Positions 20,214-27,681 of a DNA stretch of 27,681 bases are shown piece after piece. Below the pieces are notes generated by a model that saw only the letters and a program-made list of their open reading frames with translations, ran no database searches and had not been told where the DNA came from. This DNA is from Priapulus caudatus (taxonomy: Eukaryota > Priapulida > Priapulimorpha > Priapulimorphida > Priapulidae). Location of the stretch: assembly GCF_000485595.1 (NCBI RefSeq), contig NW_014577358.1, positions 289,344-317,024 on the forward strand, written 5' to 3'. The position numbers were made by a program, and so were the translations under genes. Each line of letters begins with the position of its first letter. Position 1 is the first letter of the stretch.

Positions 20214-20244
20214 TGGTGTGTTGTGTGTGTTTGTGTGTGTGTGT

Positions 20245-20278
<34 letters not shown>

Positions 20279-20390
20279 GTGTGTGACGTGTGTGGTGTGT
20301 GATTGTTGTGCTGTGTGTGTGTGGTGTGTTCTGTGTGTGTGTGTGTTAATGTTGTGGTGTGTGTGTGTGTGTGTGCGTGTGCGTGCGTTC
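20214..20390. repeat. (GT)n microsatellite
   Basis: GT repeats interrupted by GTGTGG, CGTGTG and TTAATG words. ORFs across it on both strands are artefacts. Confidence 0.95.
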
Positions 20391-20497
20391 ATCTCTCTCC
20401 GGGTCATGTTTTTCTCTCCTCTACATAATACAACAATTATTGGTTCAAGTGCTACAGCATAGATTTTAAAGCAAATCACTGTTTCCCCCGCGTACAC

Positions 20498-20685
20498 AGT
20501 TCCGGAGACCACCTCTTTTAAACGTGTCCGGTTTCATAGCATTGAATTTCAACGAAATCCTAGTTCTGAAGACCCCCATTTTCGAACATAGCCAGTTCCA
20601 GAGAATACCACATTCAACAAACATTAGTTCCAGAGACCCCCCTTTTCATGTCTGAGTTAGTTCCAGAGCCTCCCATTTTTTACTT
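20498..20685. repeat. Degenerate ~32-bp minisatellite (AGTTCCAGAGACCCCC)
   Basis: AGTTCC or AGTTCT followed by (A/G)GAGACC-like sequence starts at 20498, 20562, 20594, 20625 and 20659. Spacings of 64 (twice 32), 32, 31 and 34 imply about six units, one badly eroded. The remainder of each unit is T-rich with TTCGAACATA/TTCATG variants. Confidence 0.8.
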
Positions 20686-20831
20686 CGCAGTGGCACATAC
20701 CTACCATAATGTGGGGCTATACTACCATTTATCTCCTTGGTATATGTTGCTCCTTGGTTCCCTGCACAATTGTTTTGGTCAAAATAGTGCCACGGCAGTG
20801 CCGTGCTGCCGTGGCGGCCACTACGGCCCTG

Positions 20832-21145
20832 CCATGCAACGTGTCATGATCTGTAGAATGTTCCGACCAAGTTTGGAGAGGATCCGTTGAGCGGTGCGGA
20901 GACGGTGTTTAAAACTAAAAATAATATAAATAGAAAAAAAAATATGAGCACATATAAGATCCGATAGGTGGCGTCGTGTTTTTGTGTTGTTGTGACGTTG
21001 CCATGCAAAAATTTCCCACTATTTTAATGTTTTTGAATGTGGAATGTGAAAAAAATGAAACTGAAAAAAAAATTCCCCATGCAACGTGTCATGATCTGTA
21101 GAATGTTCCGACCAAGTTTGGAGAGGATCCGTTGAGCGGTGCGGA
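20832..21145 (+). repeat. 69-bp direct repeats bracketing a copy of repeat D
   Basis: 20832-20900 and 21077-21145 are identical over 69 bp (CCATGCAACGTGTCATGATC ... GCGGTGCGGA), 245 bp apart. The DNA between them (about 20905-21075) is the second copy of repeat D. After the second 69-mer the sequence runs into a CACACA tail (to about 21180). The middle GATCCGTTGAGCGGTGCGGA resembles the end of a dispersed element with a microsatellite tail. Confidence 0.9.
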
Positions 21146-21206
21146 AACGTATAGCCGGACACACTCACACACACACACAGAAATTCCCCAATTTATAGTA
21201 AGATGA

Positions 21207-21320
21207 CATTGACATGACATGACATTGACATAATGACATGACATGGCAAGACATGACATGACATGACATGACATGACATGACATGACATGACATGACATG
21301 ACATGACATTGACATGATAA
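21207..21320. repeat. (ACATG)n pentanucleotide array
   Basis: About 20 ACATG units with occasional ACATTG, AATG and GCAAG variants. Minus-strand ORFs here are (MSCHV)-type repeats and are not genes. Confidence 0.97.
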
Positions 21321-21332
21321 TGACAACTCCTG

Positions 21333-21593
21333 ATATTTTCTACCAACAGGTGCGTGCGCCACCGAACCACAATTCATCCCACACTAGTTTGCTAAACCAT
21401 ACTAGTATAGTTGGTCAGCGAACGATACAAGTAGTTTGCAGAAACATGGTTTTCCGCGCGCAGTGTGCAACCTTTGACCTACGTACGTGGAGCGATAATT
21501 ACGTAGCCTCGGGTGCATAAGGCGGCCGCCGATTCCGAACCCCCCAACGGCCACCGCTCCTATTGCGCACGATGGCGCATTGTAAACAGCCGT
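21333..21593 (+). repeat. Dispersed repeat B, copy 1
   Basis: About 260 bp, present inverted at 24765-25022 with very few differences: shared words include CCAACAGGTGCGTGCGCCAC, TGGTTTTCCGCGCGCAGTGT, GGCGGCCGCCGATTCCGAAC and CATTGTAAACAGCCGT. It is bordered by the ACATG array on the left and a CT/TA tract on the right. There is no intact ORF and the class is unknown. Confidence 0.92.
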
Positions 21594-21780
21594 CTACTCT
21601 CTGTCTGCATCTCTGTCTCTCGATCTCCCCCCTCTCTCTATATATATATATATCTGCCTCTCTCTCTCTCTCCCTCTCCCTCTCGCCCTTTCTCTTGCTA
21701 GCTATCTCTTTCTTACTTATGTTCTATTCATCTCTCTCCCTCTCTCCCCTCCCTCTTTCTTTCTCTCTCTCTCTGAATAA
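21594..21780. repeat. CT-rich and (TA)n low-complexity tract
   Basis: CTCT/TCTC DNA with a TA run at about 21638-21653. It abuts the end of repeat B exactly. Confidence 0.9.
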
Positions 21781-22085
21781 CTTCCTCCTTAAATGGCGTT
21801 ACTGCGAGTTCTCATACTATATAAAGGCTCTTTATCACGGAGTCAGTACGTGGATTTTTCTACTCGCCAAATTTCTTATGAGTTCAGTTCGTGTGCACTA
21901 TAAAATCCAGCCATCGCTCATGATTGCATTATCGCACCTGTCATTTCACGTTGACTCACCCGATGAACTCTTGTCTACCTGCGATCCCGCGACCCCGGCT
22001 TGGTCACGTAGCCCCAACTGCTGACTATTCTTATCAAACATCTTCTGCATTTACGACTAAAAAATCAGCTGCAATGATCTGCTTA
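21781..22085. other. Unassigned DNA
   Basis: The tail of the ORF 21563-22024 (plus) crosses this stretch but begins in low-complexity DNA and shows no domain. Confidence 0.4.
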
Positions 22086-22174
22086 TAGAGTGTGCTTATA
22101 TGCGCGCGTCCCCTATGCTTTCTTTAAACGCATGTGCGCGTGCGTGTACCCGCGGCGGGTGTTGGAGTTTGTAT

Positions 22175-22412
22175 TTGCGCGCGTGCGTGCGTGCGTGCGT
22201 GCGTGCGTGCATGCCTGCATGCGTGCCTACATGCGTTCGGGCATGCGTGAATGTGCCAGCGTGCGCGGGTAGGTGCAACTGTGCGTGCGTGCGTGCCTGC
22301 GTGCCTGCCTGCAAGCGTGCCGACATGCGTTCGGGCATACGTGAATGTGCGTGCGTGCGCGCGGAAGTGCAAGTGAGCGTGCGTGCGTGCGTGCGTGTGT
22401 GCGTGCGTGGAT
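22175..22412. repeat. GTGC-rich array with 94-bp higher-order period
   Basis: GTGC/GCCT/GCAT tetranucleotides throughout. ACATGCGTTCGGGCA recurs at 22229 and 22323, and the sequence after it (GTGAATGTG, GTGCGCG, GTGCAA) repeats in register, so a ~94-bp block was duplicated on top of the tetranucleotide array. Cys/Arg/Val and His/Thr ORFs over it are artefacts. Confidence 0.9.
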
Positions 22413-22824
22413 GGCGTGACAACGTATACGCTGTCATTTCACTAAGTGGCGAGATAGATAAGAGATGTTTCGCAAAAAGAAATGCGAAATTTATAATCCT
22501 ACGTGTATAGAAACACGTTTCCGCGGCGTGGCACGCTTGCAAATAATAATTATTCTTTTCGTCTCGCTCAAAAAAAAGGAAAAGCAAAGCGACATTTGAA
22601 CATTGTTTGTTTTACAACTCTTGCGTTTATACGTTCCACTTTGAACTTAAGAACCCCCGTTATCACATCATGCTACTCGTATGTGTACAAGCGCGCCCAT
22701 TTTGTGGTATTTTGCTGCGTCAGGCTGAAATCTTACCATAGAGCAAAGCCAATCCGTAATCTGAAGTTGATAACGTACACAGTACACAGAGTTATGATAA
22801 CAGCATTCACTTACCTATATATAG
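22413..22824. other. Unassigned DNA
   Basis: The plus ORF 22503-23069 crosses this stretch but its end lies antisense to the LINE and it shows no family signature. Confidence 0.4.
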
Positions 22825-24352
22825 TTTATTTTTATTTTTTTATAATGCTTTATTTTCAGAACGATGACTATATACAGTACATACATACAGAGAAGAGTTG
22901 GTATCTATTACATGGTATTCTATCCTATATATCATTCTCGATTACTGTATATTACAAAGATATACGTGTGCATATGGGTTCAACAGTAGTACAGGGTAGC
23001 GAATTTTCCCTTACAGAGAATTATAAACAGCTGACCATTTACCATAGAATTTTTCCAGATTATTATTAATATTTGCTATGTACTTTTCTGTGTTCATAAT
23101 ACTTTTTATATGTGCCCTGGCTGCAGCCATGGTTGGATTTTTACCCCTGATCTTACATTTGTAGATAGTAAATTTACAGCTCAAAATTATAAGGTTGATT
23201 ATAATATCATTTTCGAACTCTAATATAATATCTCTCTTCGAAAATCGAATGTTATAATAACCACAATTTTCCATCCACCGCTGCAGCTCAGTCCATAGAT
23301 TTACAACTTTTTCACATTCAACAAATAAGTGCGTAATAGTCTCGCACTCCCTGCTACAAAACGTACATAAATCACTGTCCACAATTTTCATTAAATGTAA
23401 GTATCTATTTGTAGCAATAATCCTATACAATCTCTGGTATTGAAAATACCTAAGATTTGTATCCAGAGTCACATCAAAGGGTAACCTATAAACTTTTGTC
23501 CAAAAATCTTGGTTATTTGTGACATCTAGATTTATGCACCATTTCTCTTGCGCTTTTGACACCACCATGTGATTATTTCCCTTTAAAATGTTTGTGAAAT
23601 ATTTACATCCTTTTACCGTACGTAAAATTATTTTCAAAAGGGTGAGTATATATGTTTGGTCCATAAATTTGTATCTCTTTTATGTTTAAGATAGATTTCC
23701 ATTCAGCTGGTATTGATTTTATCAGTCTCTCGTAGTCAATAAAAGTACATTGTATATTAAATTTATCTTTTAGTTCTTCTTTGGTTTGGTAGTCCATCTA
23801 TGTGGAGTATGTCTCTAATGTGTCTAATCCCTCTACTGTACCATTGCTTGATGAACTCCAAGTTGATTTGTCTGTTGTACCATATGGATTCACTAAGACA
23901 TTCCTCTATAGAGCCTGGTACAAAGTTATTATTAAAATCTTTCCATGCCTCAATAACATCCTTCCAAAAGGGATTATCTACTTTTATTTCCTTATTAGGG
24001 CCTAGTGTAACAAAGGTGGAATCGATATACTGAGAAAGGAAGACATTCCATTTATTATTAGCTGTCATATATCTTCTAATCCACGAGAGTTTAAGACTTT
24101 TCACATATACATGTATATCTATCATTTTCAGACCGCCCTGATTGTAATCTCTTTTGATAATTTCTCTTTTTATTTTGTCCATATAAATTTACTGAACATA
24201 CTGTCTAACCCATGCATAATTGTTACAGACGGGTTAGGCAGGAATTTTTTGGCACGATAAGGGATTTTATTTTTTCACGTTATTTTACCTAAAGCAGTTA
24301 AGTTTCTTCTTTGCCAGATGTTTAATAAGAGCTTTATACCTTGTAATTTTTA
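22825..24352 (-). mobile_element. 5'-truncated, decayed L1-like LINE
   Basis: The minus strand carries the C-terminal part of a non-LTR retrotransposon ORF2, a short 3' UTR (23010 down to about 22850) and an A-rich end (AATAAAGCATTATAAAAAAA and more, about 22857-22825). The 5' end is lost near 24352, the usual result of incomplete target-primed reverse transcription. No target duplication was found. A tandem duplication of other sequence abuts the truncated end. Confidence 0.88.
23011..24352 (-). pseudogene. LINE ORF2 fragment: end of RT region to zinc-binding C-terminus
   Basis: Pieces in order on minus: KLQGIKLLLNIWQRRNLTALGKIT then an in-frame TGA (from about 24350); FLPNPSVTIMHGLDS and SKFIW (about 24245-24180); a frameshift near 24178; NQGGLKMIDIHVYVKSLKLS with PFWKDVIEAW (24182-23790); a frameshift near 23785; KEELKDKF (to about 23650); a frameshift; then VYRLPFDVTLDTNLRYFQYQ and the zinc-knuckle-like CTFC-x8-H-x4-C (23367-23314), ending at the stop by 23011. 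These are the post-catalytic signatures of L1-type ORF2. The endonuclease and RT catalytic motifs are absent. At least three frameshifts and one stop make it non-functional. Confidence 0.88.
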
Positions 24353-24715
24353 TACCGTCCATAGCCGTGCGTATATTAGCCTATGAGCGATACCGCACGT
24401 ACAGTTTTGGTAATTAATTCAACTATGCGTGCTTCAATAAACTCAAAATTCACAGACACCACAGCTAAGACATCTGTTTATATGTATCCAGAATTCTAGA
24501 AATGTAACTCAAATCGTTCGCACCACATGATAGTTAGTACACTTTTCTGCCGTCGATAACGCGCGTATATTTTTGGTAATTAATTAAACTATTCGTGCTT
24601 CAATAAACTCAAAATTCACGGATACCATAGCTAAAACATGTGTTTATATGTATCTAGAATTTTAGAAATGTAACTCAATTCGTTCGTGAGATATTAGAGT
24701 TAGTACACATTCCTA
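24346..24715. repeat. ~166-bp tandem duplication, about two copies
   Basis: TTTTGGTAATTAATT starts at 24405 and at 24571. Downstream both copies share CGTGCTTCAATAAACTCAAA, ATTCAC, TGTTTATATGTATC, TAGAAATGTAACTCAA and GTTAGTACAC, with modest divergence. The left part of copy 1 (CGTGCGTATATTAG...) has an insertion relative to copy 2. Confidence 0.88.
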
Positions 24716-24737
24716 CGGCCCATAGCTTAATAGCGCA

Positions 24738-24762
24738 TGGTGGTGGTGGTGGTGGTGGTGGG
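24738..24762. repeat. (TGG)n microsatellite
   Basis: About eight TGG units directly abutting the end of repeat B copy 2. Confidence 0.95.
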
Positions 24763-24764
24763 TT

Positions 24765-25022
24765 AACGGCTGTTTACAATGCTCAAGCGTGCTCAATAGG
24801 AGCGGTGGCCGTTGGGGGGTTCGGAATCGGCGGCCGCCGTATGCGCCCGAGGCTACGTTATCGCGCCACGTACGTAGGTCAAAGGTTGCACACTGCGCGC
24901 GGAAAACCATGTTTCTGCAAACTACTTGTATCGTTCGCTGACCAACTACTAGTAGGGTTTAGCAAACTAGTGTGGGGGGAATTGTGGTTCGGTGGCGCAC
25001 GCACCTGTTGGTAGGAAATATT
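24765..25022 (-). repeat. Dispersed repeat B, copy 2 (inverted)
   Basis: Reverse-complement copy of 21333-21593, differing at a small number of positions (for example ACTAGTAGTTGG versus ACTAGTATAGTTGG). The same terminal word, ACGGCTGTTTACAATG read on plus, touches a TGG microsatellite here and a CT tract at copy 1. Confidence 0.92.
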
Positions 25023-25128
25023 ATGTAGACGTGTTTCTGTAAAGGATGATAAGGTTTTTATAAATAACATCATGATAACATGTTGGTGGCGTTACAATGT
25101 GTATGGTTGGCGGAAAACCCGAAACAAC

Positions 25129-25412
25129 CCGCCCCCGTAATCTTACCCCGTCTGTTTGCGCGACTAAATAGCCGGTTGCCTTTGGCTAGACGTCGTCCTG
25201 ACGTTAGTTATGGGGCTTTAACTAAGATTGATTTGTACATGATTAGATCTCGGTTACGATGTAGGTGGCGCCATGTGTTCCCGTCACATGCGTGTGGGGT
25301 TGATGGGTGGGGTGGAGGCTCAGACCTACAGTTAGCAATGTTGCCGAAATGCAACACAAAGGGTATCTATTTCACGTATCGGATTCGCTGTGTTCCGTGA
25401 GTGGGTTAGGTG
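25129..25412 (+). repeat. Dispersed repeat A, copy 2
   Basis: Same-orientation partner of 19083-19362. It lies about 107 bp past repeat B copy 2. It includes an extra TAAATAGCCGGTTGCCTTTG relative to copy 1. Confidence 0.85.
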
Positions 25413-25419
25413 GTTACAT

Positions 25420-26450
25420 GTCATATATCTTTCAGTTAGCATGTGTGGCTGTTTTGCAAATACACAGAGAATCGTCTCGCCTATTGTTGCGAAATATCAG
25501 TTTATGACAAAAGTTTCCATTTATTTCTGATTTAACAGCGAGCTACGGACGCTAAGTTAAACGCTATCGAAGGTTTCTCCTATAAATGCAAGAATGAATA
25601 AAACACTTAGAAACGAGAAGATTGCAACAACGAAACATTGACATAAAGAGTTGTGATATTAAGGAGGCGGCTATACTCGATAGGAATATAGCTTTTTACT
25701 CTAGTCAAGTACTTAACAGAGACAGAACCCGACCACAAGATTAGGTAATTACCTTAGATATATCGATGCGGCTCGATCAAGAAAAGGAAACAACGAAGGG
25801 ATATATTAGGTTTTAAATATATGTGCGCCAACAAGAAGAAAAGGAACGATGAAGGGAAGGTTGATCGCGGCCATAAGAAGGAGGCTATAATGAACGCATA
25901 GAAAATAAAATAAGCGCAAGCGAATTACAATAATAAGAATAGGGCGAACCAACCAGATCGCAGGCAAAATGACAAACAGAACGCAGAGAGACTAGGAAAG
26001 CTTTCGAAGCACCGCGGAGAAAGGCAAAATGTTCACCCAACTCTGCATGCCCAGAGCGAGAGCAAGAGTTAGCAAATATCTTTCCAAACGTTAAACGACG
26101 GTAGTATGAATTAGCTCAGACCTGACTGACAGAACCGTGTACACTGTTCATCCTTAGTACTCCTCCCCACAACCAATCTTTGAAGACCAATCGAGAAGCC
26201 ATAAACACGGGGAAAGGGTGCGAGACAAAACCTCTGGCGACTTCTGACCCCAGAGCTAAGGACCACAAGCGAAACCGGTAGGAAACATGCCCTATAGACG
26301 AGGTACCGGATAGAACACCCGAAGTCCGATGAGACCGAATATGAAAAGGGGACTATTAGACGAAGGTCCGATAGACCGCCCCCCGATATTGAAAGGGACC
26401 CTATAAAGAAAACCCCGAACGGTCGATAAAGACCAGAAGATTTCAATAAA
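25420..26450. other. Purine-biased block of unknown nature
   Basis: The plus strand is strikingly A/G-rich from about 25570 onward, unlike its neighbours. Near 26290-26400 similar phrases recur (TATAGACGAGGTACCGGATAG versus TATTAGACGAAGGTCCGATAG; GTCCGATGAGACCG versus GTCCGATAGACCG), giving a degenerate ~64-bp periodicity. AATAAA sits at 26445-26450 on plus. The minus ORF 26446-26111 has no recognised domain. No gene is claimed. Confidence 0.35.
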
Positions 26451-26487
26451 TCATGGTAAAATCAACTTTACTTAAGTTTGTGGACAA

Positions 26488-26690
26488 ACACGACACACGC
26501 ACACGCAAAACGCACACGCACAACGCACAACGCACACCGCAAACCACACCACGACATCACCAACAGCACAAGAACGCACAGCGAAACACGCGCCACGCGC
26601 ACGCGCACACGCACACGCGACACCGCAATCACAGCCACACGCACACGGCACACACACACACACCACCACAGCACACAAAAAAACAAGACA
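26488..26690. repeat. AC/CACG-rich low-complexity array
   Basis: CACACG, CGCACA and CACGCG words with AACA interruptions, ending in (CA)n and A-rich DNA. The ORFs over it (His/Thr/Arg on plus, Val/Cys on minus) are artefacts. Confidence 0.92.
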
Positions 26691-26729
26691 ACGGAGATAA
26701 TTGTGTCTGTCACTGTTAGTTTATGCTAC

Positions 26730-26920
26730 CGTATTAACCCTTCGAATAACGCGGGCTTTAATTGTTAACTTCTCACACTAATGACCCCCGGACCGTTATT
26801 CAAGCATGCCTTTTATTCAGGCAGGGGCTTTTATTGGTTTACTTGCATGCTACACCGGTATTTTGATTTATTTTCCTGTAATTATCCTAAGACAGGCCTG
26901 TTATTCGTGCAAAAATTGCG
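26730..26920. repeat. Eroded short-period repeat with TTTATT(C) words
   Basis: GGGCTTTAATTG, GACCGTTATTC, GCCTTTTATTC, GGCTTTTATTGG, GGTATTTTGATTTATT and GCCTGTTATTCG follow at irregular ~20-45-bp steps. I recall '(G)GCCTTTATTCGAGGCCGG' arrays from marine invertebrate genomes, and this could be an eroded one. That is recollection only. Confidence 0.35.
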
Positions 26921-27681
26921 GCCAAAACATTTCTTTGGAAACGAAGTTTTGTTTTTACTCTGGCGACGTTCGCAGCGGTCCGCACCTGTGTGTTATCAAA
27001 AAACAATTAAAAACCCGCTTAGAGAGAATTCACCGCACCTGAAGCGAACAAATGGCACTTTATTGACCTGAAGACAATAATAAAAATCACAACCATGATA
27101 AAACATAAAAACTGGATGAAATTAACAAGCAAAAATTATAGTAAATGGTTTGTCAACCACTCAACAAAATAGTTCAGCCAGCCGCATATATACAACGCAT
27201 TTATAAAGTCTGGCTCAACATGAAGGAGAATCGCTGCATATCCCAGTCGTCGCCTCTCACCATTCATCAAAATCGACACCAACCAAACAAGATTACGTTT
27301 TCGTCGGCTTCTTCACTGTTTCTCACTGCCATCGAAATTCATCTGCAGGCGGCGGTATACAATCATCACCCCCCCCCGGCGACTATTCAGCCTCCGGTGT
27401 GTATTGATATTGAAAGTATCAATTTACCCCGCCCTTCTTAATCGACACATGCTTAAAATGTCATAGCAGAGAGCATATTCATTTCCCAAGGAAATTACGG
27501 GTATATGTTTTTGTTGCGCCAACATGGAATTGCATACCACTCAAACAACCCAAAAAAACAAAAATATACCCTACCAACCAAGCGAACTACAAACCAAAAC
27601 AACAAACCATCGCGATCACGGAATTTTATTGGGTTGAATTACGGGATAAGCCATATCTTTTTTATTCATTTTGTTTTTTAT
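26920..27681. other. Unassigned DNA to the window end
   Basis: The plus ORF 27145-27441 (starting MVCQPLNKIVQ) has no domain and crosses a C-run. The rest is A-rich. No RNA gene or repeat was recognised. Confidence 0.4.

Noticed and set aside
22503-23069. 188-codon plus ORF
   Set aside because: Its last third is antisense to the LINE 3' end, codon content looks random and no domain is present.

Overview
The window reads as nuclear DNA of an animal, most likely a marine invertebrate. It carries one well-supported, intron-containing matrix metalloproteinase (MMP) gene, a decayed L1-like non-LTR retrotransposon, a satellite array, several inverted-repeat elements and a very high load of microsatellites, plus a 10-N assembly gap. 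No bacterial operons, ribosome-binding sites, CRISPR arrays, tRNAs or rRNAs were found. The taxon cannot be fixed from sequence alone.

Layout. 1-2415: about 4.5 copies of a ~541-bp tandem satellite whose unit contains two diverged related halves. 2430-4140: AT-rich DNA with an interspersed repeat (2710-2965), a TATC microsatellite and a 122-bp hairpin (3263-3384). 4150-9180: mostly non-coding DNA with GA, 39-bp, CAT/CAG, TA and CGTG tandem arrays and one unassigned ORF (7242-7565, minus). 9178-9252: a tiny perfect hairpin flanked by 8-bp direct repeats. 9762-10258: a 489-bp MITE-like element with ~135-bp inverted repeats and TTAA at both ends. 11924-14373 (minus): the two-exon MMP gene, 623 aa. 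14500-15120: a locally duplicated segment straddling the gap. 15120-18500: largely unassigned DNA, with two GTCACGTGAC palindromes at 15686-15717 just upstream of a small minus-strand ORF, and a polyHis/Gln-type trinucleotide tract (18074-18290). 18500-21180: long GT arrays and a mosaic of short dispersed repeats. 21205-22410: ACATG, CT and GTGC arrays with one copy of a ~260-bp dispersed element. 22825-24352 (minus): the 5'-truncated, frameshifted LINE. 24346-25412: a 166-bp tandem duplication, then an inverted copy of the ~260-bp element and a second copy of the ~280-bp element. 25420-27681: a purine-biased block of unknown nature, an AC-rich array and unassigned DNA.

The only gene I can name encodes an extracellular zinc protease: signal peptide, cysteine-switch prodomain, furin-like site, catalytic domain, Pro/Thr-rich hinge, hemopexin domain. 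The rest is repetitive DNA and does not form a pathway with it. I found no convincing new multi-gene system. The most distinctive observations are structural: the TTAA-flanked MITE, the minimal hairpin with 8-bp flanking repeats, the dimeric satellite and the family of dispersed repeats sharing microsatellite borders.
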